64,000 nucleotides of DNA from the NCBI RefSeq assembly GCF_902833085.1, contig NZ_CADFEB010000001.1, positions 417,742-481,741 of the forward strand, written 5' to 3'. Position numbers and translations under genes: made by a program. Shown piece after piece: positions 40,338-51,698 of the stretch (position 1 is the first letter of the stretch; every line of letters begins with the position of its first letter). Source of the stretch: Burkholderia ubonensis (GTDB taxonomy: Bacteria; Pseudomonadota; Gammaproteobacteria; Burkholderiales; Burkholderiaceae). The notes below the pieces were generated by a model. It was not told the origin of the DNA, did no database searches, and saw only the letters and a program-made list of their open reading frames with translations.

Positions 40338-40387
40338 GCGCGCTGAGCGTCTGCGCCGGCCCGTTGCGGCGCAGACGCTCAGCGCGC
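40338..40387. terminator. 20-bp perfect hairpin overlapping the stop of the transglutaminase-like gene
   Basis: Arms GCGCGCTGAGCGTCTGCGCC (40338-40357) and its exact reverse complement (40368-40387) around a 10-nt loop. The right arm contains the stop codon and last codons of the leftward gene at 40379. No T-run follows on either strand, so it may protect the mRNA 3' end or act in Rho-assisted termination rather than as a classical terminator. Confidence 0.7.
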
Positions 40388-42292
40388 CTTCGCCCGCACG
40401 ACGATCTGCGCCTGCGTGTCCCGCTCGATCCGTTCGAGCGACGCGCGCATCGCCGCGTAATCGTCCGGCGTGCACACCTGCCGGCCGAAATCCGCGCGCA
40501 GCCGCCGCGTGATCTGCACGACGCGCGCGTTGGCGTCGAACACGTAGTGCGACGCGAAATCGACGAAGCGATCCCGCACCATCGTGTCGGCCGGCACGTC
40601 GGTCACGGCGACGTTCGCCGGCAGCGCGATCTGCGCGGTCTCGTCGAACTCCCCGCCGATGCAGGTCCACGCCTGCGTGCGCACCGGCTCCGCGAGCCAG
40701 CTCTGCACCTGCGTCGCGATCCCGCCGGTCAGGCTCGACAGCGCCGGCACCGCGGTCGTGCCGTCCGGCCAGACGGCGTGGTCGAGCGTGCCCGTCATCG
40801 TCACGCCGAACGGCCCGGCGGTCGCCGCCAGGTCGGTCGTGACGAGGTCCGCCGTGCCGCGCAGCCCGCTTTGCCGCAGACGCTCGACGGCGAGCTGCCG
40901 CACGCGCTCGCGCGTCGCGCGGCGGAACACGTTGCGCTCGAGTTCGGCGGTCCAGCCGTCGTCCTCGATGTACGACTGGTAGCGCTGCGCGTCGAGCCGC
41001 GCGGCGTCGATCGCGAGGCGCGCGGTGCGCGTGCGCGGCTGCGTCGCGGGCGTGCGCGCCAGCACGCCGGTGTCGACGCGCAGCGCCGGCCGGTCCATCA
41101 CGATCGGCGGCAGGTAGCCGAACGCGATGCCGCCGGTGGTCGTGTCGGCGTACAGCCCGAGATCGGGCAGCCACGTGATCGCGTGATTGACCGCGCCGCC
41201 GCCGTAGCCCGGCACCGACGGCAGCGTATAGACGGCCCCGAGGTTGAGCAGCACCGGCTCGCTGCGGATGCCGACCGCCGCGAGCAGCGCGCCGAACAGC
41301 GCGACGTGATCCTTGCAGTCGCCGTAGCGGTTGCGCAGGATGTCGATCACGCGGTGCGGCGCGGCGGCGGTCTCGCCGAGAAACAGCGCGACGTAGCGTA
41401 CGTTCGCCCGCACCCAGTCGTACAGGATGCGCGCCTTGTCGTGAGGGTCGGACGCGTTCGCGGTGAGCGCGCGTGCAAGCTGCGCGACCGCGGGATCGTC
41501 GGCGCTCGGGTCCAGCGCCGCGTTGCGATAGCGCGCGGCGAACGCGGCATAGTCGGGCAGCGTCGACACCATCAGACGGTCGCCGTCGGTCGGATAGCCG
41601 ACCGCGCCGAGCTCGATCCGGTCATACGGGCCGTGACGGTATTCGAACACGTAGCGCGTGCGGCCGTTCGCGGTCACCGGCGGCAACGCGACGTAGCCGC
41701 GCGCATCGGCATAAAGCGGCATGTCGGCCGGCACGTCGAAGACCAGCCGCTGGTAGTCGACCGGATCGCGCGACGGCTCGACGAAGTAACCGAAATAACC
41801 GGGATTGAGCGGCCTGGTCCGCACCTTGCGGAACGCGACGCGCGTGCGCGAACCGGCCTCGACGCCGGGGAACACGACCGTGCGCAGCACGCCGTCCTGG
41901 AACGTCGGCGCACCGGCGGAGCGCGGCTCCTGCACGTCGCGGATCGCGTCCGGGCCGACCGGATGCGCGACGCCGTCGCGATCGAGCGTCTGCGCCGCGA
42001 GCAGGTCGACCTTCTCGAGGTCCTTGTCGAACCACACGTAGCGCTGCGCGATCGCGTCGATGCCGTTCGCGTCGTTCGCGCGCAGCGTCGAATCGTCGTG
42101 CTCCTCGAGCGAGCCGTCGCGCTGGATCACGAATTCGTGGACGTCGCGCTCGAGCGTCGTCGGCGGCGTGTCGTCGATGCGGGCTGCCGGCGGCCGGGGC
42201 GCGGCCGCGTCGGGCGCGGACGGCGACGCATGCGCGCCGCACGTCGTCAGGCAGAAACAGGCAACGCCGAGCAGGCGGACCGGAATGCGCAT
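40379..42292 (-). CDS. Secreted DUF3857/transglutaminase-like protein
   Basis: 637 residues with a signal peptide (MRIPVRLLGVACFCLTTCGA, cleavage after AHA). A DUF3857 domain lies at about 50-230 and a transglutaminase-like core at about 260-400 with cysteine in RNRYGDCKDHVALFGALL, histidine in AVNHAITWLP and aspartate in LYADTTTGG, so the Cys-His-Asp triad is complete. The C-terminal 200 residues are a beta-rich extension. Periplasmic. The role of the family is poorly known; peptide or envelope processing is possible. Confidence 0.88.
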   Translation of the reverse strand: MRIPVRLLGVACFCLTTCGAHASPSAPDAAAPRPPAARIDDTPPTTLERDVHEFVIQRDGSLEEHDDSTLRANDANGIDAIAQRYVWFDKDLEKVDLLAAQTLDRDGVAHPVGPDAIRDVQEPRSAGAPTFQDGVLRTVVFPGVEAGSRTRVAFRKVRTRPLNPGYFGYFVEPSRDPVDYQRLVFDVPADMPLYADARGYVALPPVTANGRTRYVFEYRHGPYDRIELGAVGYPTDGDRLMVSTLPDYAAFAARYRNAALDPSADDPAVAQLARALTANASDPHDKARILYDWVRANVRYVALFLGETAAAPHRVIDILRNRYGDCKDHVALFGALLAAVGIRSEPVLLNLGAVYTLPSVPGYGGGAVNHAITWLPDLGLYADTTTGGIAFGYLPPIVMDRPALRVDTGVLARTPATQPRTRTARLAIDAARLDAQRYQSYIEDDGWTAELERNVFRRATRERVRQLAVERLRQSGLRGTADLVTTDLAATAGPFGVTMTGTLDHAVWPDGTTAVPALSSLTGGIATQVQSWLAEPVRTQAWTCIGGEFDETAQIALPANVAVTDVPADTMVRDRFVDFASHYVFDANARVVQITRRLRADFGRQVCTPDDYAAMRASLERIERDTQAQIVVRAKAR

Positions 42293-42583
42293 CGGATCGA
42301 ACCTCGCGGCACGGTGGCCGGTGAGACCGCGGCCGAACGGCCGCCTTCGCCGACAGACTACGCCAATCGGCCCGCCGCCGCAGCGATGCGGCAGCGGCCT
42401 GCCGCCGGCTTCGACGGCGGGTATCCGGGGGTCGAACCGGAATTCGCGCGGCGCCGCCTCAGCCGCTGTTCCCGGCGGTCATCTGCGTCATTTCGCGACA
42501 TATACTGCAAACATGACCCGGTAAGCGCAAAGCGTGCCGCGATGCACCGAAAGCGACGGCGACGAGCGGGCGAGGAGGCGGTC

Positions 42584-42772
42584 ATGGCGATCATCAACAG
42601 CGACTATGAAGTCGGCTTTCTTGTCGTCGCATTCACGTTGCTCGGCGTCGTCCTGATCGGCGCGCTGCTGATCAGGCTGCATCTGGGGCGCTGGCATCCG
42701 CGGCTGATCGGCGCCGCGATCGGCGCGCTGGTCGGCATTCTTCTGGTCGAAGCGGTGCCGATGCTGACGTGA
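42584..42772 (+). CDS. Small two-helix membrane protein
   Basis: 62 residues from ATG 42584 with a strong AGGAGG site. Two hydrophobic segments: VGFLVVAFTLLGVVLIGALL and LIGAAIGALVGILLVEAVPM, linked by a short basic loop (RLHLGRWHPR). No family recognised. Together with the next small membrane gene it may form a transcription unit divergent from the transglutaminase-like gene. Confidence 0.7.
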   Translation: MAIINSDYEVGFLVVAFTLLGVVLIGALLIRLHLGRWHPRLIGAAIGALVGILLVEAVPMLT

Positions 42773-42881
42773 GCGCAGGCGCGCGCGATGCACGGACGGG
42801 CATGACGATGCATCGATGCGGCGCGGCGATGCGCAATCGCGCGGCGCATGCGAATCGTCGATTCTTCCGGCGGGAGGCGGC

Positions 42882-43043
42882 ATGGAACACAGCATCGTGC
42901 AAATCTTCGTGATTCTCGTGATCCTGGCGCTCGCGCTGCTGTTCGTCTTCCAGCGGCGCAGCCGCGACCGGATTCGCGAGCGGCTGCTGCACCGATCGTC
43001 ACGGCGCTCGCATCGCTCGCATACGCACCATCATCACCCGTGA
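42882..43043 (+). CDS. Small single-span membrane protein with basic His/Arg tail
   Basis: 53 residues from ATG 42882, preceded by GGGAGG. One helix (IVQIFVILVILALALLFVFQ) followed by a strongly basic tail rich in Arg, Ser and His, ending THHHHP. The tail would sit in the cytoplasm and could bind nucleic acid, lipid or metal. No homologue is known to me. Confidence 0.6.
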   Translation: MEHSIVQIFVILVILALALLFVFQRRSRDRIRERLLHRSSRRSHRSHTHHHHP

Positions 43044-43150
43044 TCGGGCACGCCGCCCGAGGGCCGGCTGCACGTCAGGACATACCGGAATCCTGAGCGA
43101 TGCTTTCACTCGCGCGTCGGGCGTTCGCCCGGCAAGATGCGCGCGATACG

Positions 43151-43576
43151 CTATCGGCAGTCGCCGACGCGCTTGCCGCGCCAGCTCCACGCCATCGTGT
43201 ACGGGCCGCCCTGCGCGGTCTGCCCGCTGCCTTGCCCCTTCAGGTCGTAGCTCGTCGGCGTGACCGTGCCGGTCACCTTCGCCGTGCCGCGGCCCTGCTC
43301 GTTCGCGCACGACAGCGTGACCTGCAGCGCCGAGCCCGCATAGTCCCAGTTCGTGATCGTGCAATGGATGTTGTCGCGCTTCATCCGGTATTCCATCGTC
43401 TTGCGGATGTTCTTCGCGTCGGCCTCCGCCAGGCACTGGTCGGGCGCCTGCGTGGTCGGCAGCGGCTTGCCGTTCAACGTATAGGCGGTTTCGTCGTGCC
43501 ACATGCCGGGCGACACGGTCTGGGCGATGGACGACACGGCGAAGCCGGCGAGCGCGGCGGCGATCAGGAGTCTCAT
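43151..43576 (-). CDS. Periplasmic DUF3617 protein
   Basis: 141 residues with a signal peptide (MRLLIAAALAGFAVSSIAQ). Mature part: VSPGMWHDETAYTLNGKPLP, with paired cysteines (DQCLAEADA, IHCTITNW, LSCANEQG, GDCR) typical of DUF3617 proteins, whose function is unknown. It is 65 bp after the OmpA-family gene on the same strand, so both may be envelope proteins of one operon. Confidence 0.85.
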   Translation of the reverse strand: MRLLIAAALAGFAVSSIAQTVSPGMWHDETAYTLNGKPLPTTQAPDQCLAEADAKNIRKTMEYRMKRDNIHCTITNWDYAGSALQVTLSCANEQGRGTAKVTGTVTPTSYDLKGQGSGQTAQGGPYTMAWSWRGKRVGDCR

Positions 43577-43641
43577 GGTTTCGAAGCGGCGAAAGGACAC
43601 GCGGCGGCACATGCGGCCGCCGGTGCCCGGTTGAAGAACGG

Positions 43642-44643
43642 TTACTGCTGGACGAGCTCGACGCGGCGGTTCTGCGCGCGGCCGGCGTCGTCGCCGTTGG
43701 ACGCGACCGGCGACAGCGACGCGACGCCCTTCGCGACGAGGCGCGCCGGCGCGATGCGATAGGTCGACGCCAGCGCCTGCGCGACCGCTTCGGCGCGCTT
43801 CTGCGACAGGTCGGCGTTGCGCGCGAACGCGCCTTGATTGTCGGTATGGCCGACGATGTACACCTTCAGCGCCGGATTGCCCGTCAGCAGCTTCGCCATC
43901 TCGTCGAGCTGCGGCTTCGATTCGGGCTTGACCTGCGCCTTGTCGGTATCGAAGTAGATGCCGTACAGCGCGACCTTGCCGGTCGCCGCGAGCCCTTTCT
44001 GCAGCGCGCTCGAATCCATCACCTTGACCTGCCCGGTCTGCATCGGCTTCACCTCGACGACTTCCTCGTAAACGAGCGTGCGCTTGTTCGATGCCGAATC
44101 GTCCATGATGTGCAGGAACACATACGCATCGCCGGACGGACGCGGCATTTTCGCGAGGATCGTGCGGTGCTTGCCGCCGAAGCTGGCACCGCCGCCGCCC
44201 GCCTGCCGCATGCGGCCCGAATTGATCACGATGCTCTGGAAATCGCTGCCGCCGCCCTTGCCGCATTGTTCCTGCGTGCAGCGGAACAGGATCTGGAAAC
44301 CGCCCTTCTGCAGCGCGTCGAGATAGTTGCGCTCGACTTCCAGCGTCGACCTGTCGCTGCCGATCGAGTACGAGATCCGCGTGACCTTGCCTTCCAGATT
44401 CAGGCCCTTGGCGGTCTTCTCGTCGTCGATCGGCTGGTTCGGCAGGAACGCCTCGTCGAACTGCGTCTGCGAATAGGCACTGATGGTCGCCCCCGCAAAG
44501 CGCGTGAGGAGCGGATGGTCTTTCGAGCCCGGCTCATCGCCGGCGGCGCTCGCCAGCGACGAAAGCGACAGCAGCGCGGCGGCGAACAGCGCGTTGCGGC
44601 CACGGCGCGCGACATGGAATACGGACGATGCTGCGTTCTTCAT
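43642..44643 (-). CDS. OmpA-family outer membrane/periplasmic protein with DUF4892-type N-domain
   Basis: 333 residues with a signal peptide ending at SSLASAAGD. An N-terminal domain of about 190 residues (PLLTRFAGATISAYSQTQFD, RNYLDALQKGGFQILFRC) resembles DUF4892, and a C-terminal OmpA peptidoglycan-binding domain follows: ALYGIYFDTDKAQVKPESKP, VYIVGHTDNQGAF, LSQKRAEAVAQAL, ending with NRRVELVQQ. It anchors to the cell wall. The start ATG 44643 lies 108 bp downstream of a perfect 15-bp palindrome. Confidence 0.9.
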   Translation of the reverse strand: MKNAASSVFHVARRGRNALFAAALLSLSSLASAAGDEPGSKDHPLLTRFAGATISAYSQTQFDEAFLPNQPIDDEKTAKGLNLEGKVTRISYSIGSDRSTLEVERNYLDALQKGGFQILFRCTQEQCGKGGGSDFQSIVINSGRMRQAGGGGASFGGKHRTILAKMPRPSGDAYVFLHIMDDSASNKRTLVYEEVVEVKPMQTGQVKVMDSSALQKGLAATGKVALYGIYFDTDKAQVKPESKPQLDEMAKLLTGNPALKVYIVGHTDNQGAFARNADLSQKRAEAVAQALASTYRIAPARLVAKGVASLSPVASNGDDAGRAQNRRVELVQQ

Positions 44644-44750
44644 TGAGCCCCTCGGAAAGGATTTGTCGTTCTGTTGATGGCGACGAAGCGCGCGCATCTT
44701 ATCAAATCTTTCCGGGAAAACAGGCAATAGTTTTCGAATTTTGCAAGTTC

Positions 44751-44765
44751 TGACGTGCCACGTCA
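44751..44765. promoter_or_regulatory. Perfect palindrome TGACGTGCCACGTCA, candidate operator
   Basis: Two 7-bp arms around a single central base, in the 168-bp gap before the OmpA-family gene. The surrounding sequence is AT-rich (GTTTTCGAATTTTGCAAGTTC), so this is probably the promoter. The one-base centre argues against a hairpin and for a dimeric DNA-binding protein. Confidence 0.45.
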
Positions 44766-44811
44766 TGTTGAATCGTTTTCAAGCGTGTGCGAGCGTCTTC
44801 CGTGCGCGTCG

Positions 44812-46785
44812 CTACCCGACGTTCATCGGCAGCAGCACCATCTGCTTGCCCTCGACGTGCAGCCGCGCCTGCAGCTCGACGGGCGTCTGGTTGTGCAGCC
44901 ACGCGGTCAGGAAATTCACGCGCTTGAAGATCAGCTTGCTCGCGAAGCACACGCTGTTCGGAAACTCGTCGAGCGTGGCCGACGCGAGGTTCATGAATTC
45001 GAGCACCGGGTTCGTGCCGAAGCCGATCCGGTAGTCGGCCGCGATGCCGTTGCGCCTGCAGTGCGCGACGTAATAGTCGAGCGCCTCGGTGATCGTGTGC
45101 CGCAACCGTTCGAGATGCTCGTGCCCGTCGTACGCCTTCGCATCGACTTCGCCGACGGCGAGGAAGATCACGTTGCGGAAGTGCCCCGGGAACAGCCGGT
45201 TCACCCACAGCAGCGCATGCATGCTCGCGCCGCGATGCTTGCCGACCAGCAGCACCGCGGTCGGCTGCGATGGGTCGGGCTTGCCCGGCGCCGTCGCCTC
45301 GTCGACGGCGGGCGGCGCGCCGGAAAACAGCGCATCCTCCTTCGCGAGCTGCGCGCGCGTATCCGCATAGTGGCGATTGATCACGAAGCACAGCGCGATC
45401 ACCGCGCTCGTCACGAGCACCGTCAGCCAGCCGCCGGCGGTGAACTTCTCGACCAGCGTGATCGCGAGCACCGTCGACGTGACGACCAGCCCGAGCGCGG
45501 TCAGCAGGAAATGCTTGTACCAGCCGCGGTCCGTGCGGCGCTGACGCCACCAGTAGGTGCTCATGCCGAGCAGCGACATGCTGAACGTCAGGAACACGTT
45601 GATGCTGTACAGCACGACGAGCACGTCGACGCTGCCGTGGGTCCACAGCAGGATCAGCAGGCTCGACACGCCGACGACGATGATCCCGTTCTGCCGCACG
45701 AGGCGCGTCGACAGGTCGCGGAAATGGCGCGGCACCCACGAGTCGGACGCCATGTTCGACAGCACCGCCGGGCCGTCGAGAAAGCCGGTCTGCGCGCCGA
45801 CCAGCAGCAGCCCCGCCTCGAACGCGAGCACGGCCGCGAGCAGCGCGTGCCGCGCGAACGACGAGCCGAGGCCCAGGTTGTCGATCACGCTGCCGAACAC
45901 GACCGCGTTGAGCGTCTGCCCTTCGACCGGCTTCGCGTGCCACAGCATGTACAGCAGGATGATCCCGCCCGCGGTAAACGCGAGCGACGTCGCCATGTAC
46001 CACATCGTCGCCTTGCCGCTCGGCACGCGCGGCTCGGCCAGCATGTTCACGTTGTTCGACACCGCCTCGAGGCCCGTATACGTGCCGCCGCCGAGCGAGA
46101 ACGCGCGCATCAGCAGCGCGAGCATCACGAACGTGCCGAGCGACTGCGACATCCCGTGCGCCTCGTGCACCGCGTCGGGAACGATCGACGCGAGATTCTC
46201 GCCGTGCACCGCGACGCCGTATACGATCAGCCCGAAGTGCAGCACGACGAAGCCGATGAAGATCGGCAGCAGCACGATGATCGATTCCCGCATGCCGCGG
46301 AAGTTGAGCCCCGTCATCAGCACGATGAGGACGATCTCGGTGGTGAGCTTGAACGCCTGCGCGCCGACCGGCAGCAGGCTGAAGAACGCGTCGACGCCGC
46401 TCGCGAGCGACGTCGCGACCGTCAGCACGTAGTCGACGAGCAGCGCCGCGCCGGACACGAGCCCGGGCTTCGGCCCGAGCAGCGCGGTCGAGACGCGGTA
46501 GCCGCCGCCGCCGGTCGGGAACAGCTCGATCACCTGGTTGTAGCCGAGCGCGATGATGAAGACCGTCGCGGCGGTCGCGAGCGCGAGGAACAGCGCGAGC
46601 GGGTGGTGCTGGCCGAGCGCGAGGAACGCCTCTTCCGGGCCGTAGCACGACGACGACAGGCCGTCGGCGCCGAGCCCGACCCAGGCAAGCAGCGGCGTCA
46701 CCGCGATCGCATGGCGGGTGCGTGGATCGAGCGGATCGAGGGGCTTGCCGACGAGCGTCTGCCAGACCTTCTGGAGTGCGGCCAT
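44812..46785 (-). CDS. APC-superfamily permease (KimA-like) with C-terminal cytosolic domain
   Basis: 657 residues from ATG 46785 with GGAGG upstream. About 12 helices; GLGADGLSSSCYGPEEAFLA, IELFPTGGGGYRVSTALLG and TGLEAVSNNVNMLAEP are typical of APC permeases of the KimA/YdaO type, some of which import potassium. The last 180 residues are a soluble domain (PTAVLLVGKHRGASMHALLW) with a universal-stress-like look. No c-di-AMP riboswitch is visible upstream. Substrate uncertain: potassium or an amino acid. Confidence 0.88.
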   Translation of the reverse strand: MAALQKVWQTLVGKPLDPLDPRTRHAIAVTPLLAWVGLGADGLSSSCYGPEEAFLALGQHHPLALFLALATAATVFIIALGYNQVIELFPTGGGGYRVSTALLGPKPGLVSGAALLVDYVLTVATSLASGVDAFFSLLPVGAQAFKLTTEIVLIVLMTGLNFRGMRESIIVLLPIFIGFVVLHFGLIVYGVAVHGENLASIVPDAVHEAHGMSQSLGTFVMLALLMRAFSLGGGTYTGLEAVSNNVNMLAEPRVPSGKATMWYMATSLAFTAGGIILLYMLWHAKPVEGQTLNAVVFGSVIDNLGLGSSFARHALLAAVLAFEAGLLLVGAQTGFLDGPAVLSNMASDSWVPRHFRDLSTRLVRQNGIIVVGVSSLLILLWTHGSVDVLVVLYSINVFLTFSMSLLGMSTYWWRQRRTDRGWYKHFLLTALGLVVTSTVLAITLVEKFTAGGWLTVLVTSAVIALCFVINRHYADTRAQLAKEDALFSGAPPAVDEATAPGKPDPSQPTAVLLVGKHRGASMHALLWVNRLFPGHFRNVIFLAVGEVDAKAYDGHEHLERLRHTITEALDYYVAHCRRNGIAADYRIGFGTNPVLEFMNLASATLDEFPNSVCFASKLIFKRVNFLTAWLHNQTPVELQARLHVEGKQMVLLPMNVG

Positions 46786-47011
46786 GATCCCTCCGGAACA
46801 CGCGACGCGTCCGCGTCACTGCATTCAAAATTAAATGAGTTCACGGACGCCCGCCAGTCGGCGTATTCCATGACCCGTGCCGGAAATCGGCCGCTTTCTT
46901 TCAGGATGCCTACGGACGGCAGACGATGCGGCGACGTGTCGTTCGGGAATGACGGCAACCACTGTGCACTGCACGGCCGCGCCTATCTTCGGAACAATGC
47001 GCGGCGTCGCG

Positions 47012-48031
47012 TCAACCGGCCTCGCCCAGCGCGCGGGCGAGCAGTCGCGACACGCCCGTGAAGGCCGGATGCGGCGCGGTGATCACGAAGGTCGGAATCC
47101 TCGCGAGATAGCCGGCGAAGCGGCCCTTCGCCTCGAAGCGGGCGCGAAACGGCGACGCGTCGAACCGCGCGCCGAGGCGCGGCACGACGCCCCCGCCTAT
47201 ATAGATGCCGCCGGTCGCGCCGAGGGTCAGCGCCAGGTTGCCCGCGAACGTGCCGAGCATGCCGCAGAAGCAATCGAGCGTCGCGATGCAGCGCGCATCA
47301 CCGGCGAGCGAGCGTTCGATGATCGCGGCGGTGTCGGTTTCGATCGTGCCGTCGGCATAGCCGTCGCGCGCGGCGAGCGCCGCATGAATCACGGCGATGC
47401 CGGGCCCCGCCGCGAGCCGTTCGAACGACACGTGCGGCCAGCGGGTGCGCGCGTAGCGCAGCACCGCATCCTCGCGTTCATCGGCCGGCGCGAACGATAC
47501 GTGCCCGCCCTCCCCGGACAGCGGCGCCCACGCGTTGCCCGTGCGCACGAGCGCGGCAACGCCTAGCCCCGTTCCGGCGCCGAGCACGCCGATCGTGCCG
47601 CCGGGTCGCGCATCGCCGCCGCCGACCTGCCGTCGCTCTTTTTCGGGCAAATGCGGCACGGCCATCGCGAGCGCCGCGAAGTCGTTGACCACGTGCAGCG
47701 TGTCGAAGCCGAGCGCGCGGCGCGTCGCGTCGATCGAGAAGCGCCAGTCGTGATTCGTCATGCTGACCCGATCGCCGTCCACCGGATTGGCGATCGCGAT
47801 CGCAGCATGCCGCACCCGCGCGCAACCGGCGTCGCGCAGGAACACACGCATTGCATCGGCCACGCCCGCATGGTCGCCGCAGCGGTAGACGCGCACGTTG
47901 CCGATCCCGTCGCGCGCGGTCTCCAGCGCGAAGCGCGCATGCGTGCCGCCGATGTCCGCCAGCAGGCGGGGTTCGGCGGCAGGCACGGCGCACCGCGCGA
48001 CCGGATCGCCGTTGAGGGTCGCTTCGGTCAT
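47012..48031 (-). CDS. glk: Glucokinase
   Basis: 339 residues. Glk-family ATP-binding motif [48 protein letters not shown] with the catalytic aspartate, [11 protein letters not shown] and the sugar-contact motif [12 protein letters not shown]. It phosphorylates glucose to glucose-6-phosphate in the cytoplasm. Last gene of the thu/lamB cluster, 48 bp after the aldo/keto reductase, so it may handle glucose set free from the imported glucoside. Confidence 0.95.
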   Translation of the reverse strand: MTEATLNGDPVARCAVPAAEPRLLADIGGTHARFALETARDGIGNVRVYRCGDHAGVADAMRVFLRDAGCARVRHAAIAIANPVDGDRVSMTNHDWRFSIDATRRALGFDTLHVVNDFAALAMAVPHLPEKERRQVGGGDARPGGTIGVLGAGTGLGVAALVRTGNAWAPLSGEGGHVSFAPADEREDAVLRYARTRWPHVSFERLAAGPGIAVIHAALAARDGYADGTIETDTAAIIERSLAGDARCIATLDCFCGMLGTFAGNLALTLGATGGIYIGGGVVPRLGARFDASPFRARFEAKGRFAGYLARIPTFVITAPHPAFTGVSRLLARALGEAG

Positions 48032-48079
48032 CGTTTCTCCCGGATCGTCATCGCCTGTCGGTCATATCTAGCGCGCCGG

Positions 48080-49003
48080 TCATGGCACCTCCGTGCCGCG
48101 CGCCGCGTGCAGCAGCTCGAACCAGTGCTCGCGCGCGAGCGGCAGCCGTGTGGCCGCGACCGCGTCGCGCAGCGCCGCGATCCGGCTCGACCCGACGATC
48201 GGCAGCGGCCGGCACGGCAGCGCGAGCAGCCATGCGAACAGCACCGTCGTCGCCGGCGCGCCGAGCGCGCCGCCGATCCGTTCGGCGCAGGCGCGCACCC
48301 GCGTCGCGGCCGGCGACGCGTCGGTCAGCAGCCGCCCGCCCGCGAGCGGCGACCACAGCATCGGCGGACGACGCCAGCGCTGCGCCTGGTCGAACGTGCC
48401 GTCGTCGAGCGGCGCGAGATGCAGCAGCGAGCATTCGACCTGGTTCGTCGCGAGCGACAGCCCGTGCCCGGCCATCCGCTCCTGCAGCAGCGCCGCCTGC
48501 GCGGGCGTAAAGTTCGAGATCCCGAATTCCCTCACCTTGCCGTCGCGCCGCAGCGCCGCGAACGTCGCGGCGACTTCGTCGGCATCCATCAGCGGATCGG
48601 GACGATGCAGCAGCAGCAGGTCGAGCCGGTCGGTGCGCAGCGCGCGCAGCGACTGCTCGACCGACGCGACGACGTGCGCGGCCCGCGTATCGTAATGCTT
48701 GATCCGGTGCGCGGGCCGCTGTGCGGACACGAGCCGGATTCCGCACTTCGTCACGATCTGCATCCGCTCGCGCAGTTGCGGCGCATCCGCGAGCACGTCG
48801 CCGAACAGGCCCTCGGCCGTGTAGTCGCCGTAGATGTCCGCATGGTCGAAGCTCGTCACGCCGAGTTCGAGCGCCGCCTCGATCAACGCGCGGCGCTCGC
48901 CGATCGACAGCCGCCAGTCGGCGATGCGCCACATCCCGAACACGATGCGCGAGAACGGCATCGCATCGGTGCCCATCGGGATCGTCGTGCAAGGTTCGTT
49001 CAT
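48080..49003 (-). CDS. Aldo/keto reductase (YdhF-like)
   Basis: 307 residues from ATG 49003, six bases after the porin stop. AKR active-site pattern: DHADIYGDYTAEGLF (Asp and Tyr), lysine in IVTKCGIRL, and histidine in DLLLLHRPDPL, with the NADPH-binding end IVGSSRIAALRDA. It resembles E. coli YdhF. In this cluster it could reduce a keto-sugar produced by the ThuA/ThuB step, which is inference from position only. Confidence 0.9.
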   Translation of the reverse strand: MNEPCTTIPMGTDAMPFSRIVFGMWRIADWRLSIGERRALIEAALELGVTSFDHADIYGDYTAEGLFGDVLADAPQLRERMQIVTKCGIRLVSAQRPAHRIKHYDTRAAHVVASVEQSLRALRTDRLDLLLLHRPDPLMDADEVAATFAALRRDGKVREFGISNFTPAQAALLQERMAGHGLSLATNQVECSLLHLAPLDDGTFDQAQRWRRPPMLWSPLAGGRLLTDASPAATRVRACAERIGGALGAPATTVLFAWLLALPCRPLPIVGSSRIAALRDAVAATRLPLAREHWFELLHAARGTEVP

Positions 49004-49008
49004 CAGGC

Positions 49009-50493
<1,485 letters not shown>

Positions 50494-50549
50494 TCATGCC
50501 GCCCGCGGGCCGGCGCGGTGGACGAGCCGCGCGCCGGCCCGGTGTTGCG

Positions 50550-51698
50550 TTACCCGGCGACGTCGAGATCGAGCACCGGCGGCGTGTCGGCGGCTGCGTT
50601 CCCCGGCGCGTGGATGCGGATCGGCTCGCCCGCGGCCGCGCTCGCATAGATCGCGTCGAGGATCTCCATCACGATCAGCCCCTCCTCGCCCGGCGCGGGA
50701 TGCGGGACGTCGCACAGGATCGCTTCCGCGTAGTCGTACATCGCCGAATGCGCGCCGTCCGCGGGCGGGTTCAGGCGCATGTCGAACTGCGCGCCGTTCT
50801 GCTCGATGAAGATGTGCGCGTCGAACGTGTAGCCTTCGTTCAGGTTCTTCTGCAGCAGCCCCGCGCGCGTGCCGAGCAGGCGCGTCTCCATCAGCTCCGC
50901 CTCCTGGATGTTGGTCGCCCACGACGCCTCGAGCGCGAGCGTCGCGCCGTTGTCGAAGCGGATCAGCGCGGCCGCGAGATCCTCGACGTCGAAGGTCTTG
51001 CCCGCGCGCGTCGCGAGCTCGCGCGCGATCGGGTCGTAGGTGCTGCCCATCACCCACACCGGCTTCGGATAGCCCATCAGCCACAGCGCGAGATCGAGGC
51101 GGTGCACGCCGAGATCGATCAGCGGCCCGCCGCCCGCGAGCGCCTTCGTGCCGAACCAGCCGCCGAAGCCGGGCATCCCACGCCGGCGGTGCCAGACCGT
51201 GCGGCCGAAATAGAAATCGCCGAACACCCCGCCGTCGACCTGCGCCTTCAGCGCGCGCGACTGCGCGCTGAAGCGGTACGAGAAATTGATCATCAGCCGC
51301 TTGCCGGCGCGCTGCGCGGCGATCAGCATGTCGCGCCCCTCGTCCGCATTCAGCGCCATCGGTTTCTCGCACAGCACGTGCGCGCCGGCGTCGAACGCGG
51401 CGAGCGTCAGCTCGCGATGGAACTTGTTCGGCGTGCATACGCTGACGACGTCCAGCTTCTCGGCCGCGAACATCGCGTCCGCCGACGCATAGCGCGCGTC
51501 GATGCCGAACGCGTCGCCGACCTTCGCGAGCCGCTTCGCATCGGGGTCGGCGATTGCGACCACGTCGACGTCCGGATGCTCGCGCCACCCTTCGATATGC
51601 TTGCGGCCGATCCCGAGCCCGACCACGCCGACGCGCAGCCGCCGCCCGCGCGCAATCGCCGCCGCTTCCGGCAGCTCAACCTTGTAGTCGTCGTTCAT
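50550..51698 (-). CDS. thuB: Gfo/Idh/MocA dehydrogenase, ThuB-like
   Basis: 382 residues. N-terminal Rossmann fold [18 protein letters not shown] and the family motif [11 protein letters not shown]; the second domain has [20 protein letters not shown]. Its start overlaps the ThuA stop (ATGA, 51695-51698), matching the thuA-thuB pair of rhizobia, in which both proteins are needed to oxidise trehalose to a 3-keto form. Substrate here is by analogy. Confidence 0.88.
   Translation of the reverse strand: MNDDYKVELPEAAAIARGRRLRVGVVGLGIGRKHIEGWREHPDVDVVAIADPDAKRLAKVGDAFGIDARYASADAMFAAEKLDVVSVCTPNKFHRELTLAAFDAGAHVLCEKPMALNADEGRDMLIAAQRAGKRLMINFSYRFSAQSRALKAQVDGGVFGDFYFGRTVWHRRRGMPGFGGWFGTKALAGGGPLIDLGVHRLDLALWLMGYPKPVWVMGSTYDPIARELATRAGKTFDVEDLAAALIRFDNGATLALEASWATNIQEAELMETRLLGTRAGLLQKNLNEGYTFDAHIFIEQNGAQFDMRLNPPADGAHSAMYDYAEAILCDVPHPAPGEEGLIVMEILDAIYASAAAGEPIRIHAPGNAAADTPPVLDLDVAG

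Noticed and set aside
44755..47061. A 768-codon open frame antisense to the APC permease
   Set aside because: Translation is Arg/His/Gln-rich without hydrophobic or domain patterns; the permease frame is clearly real.
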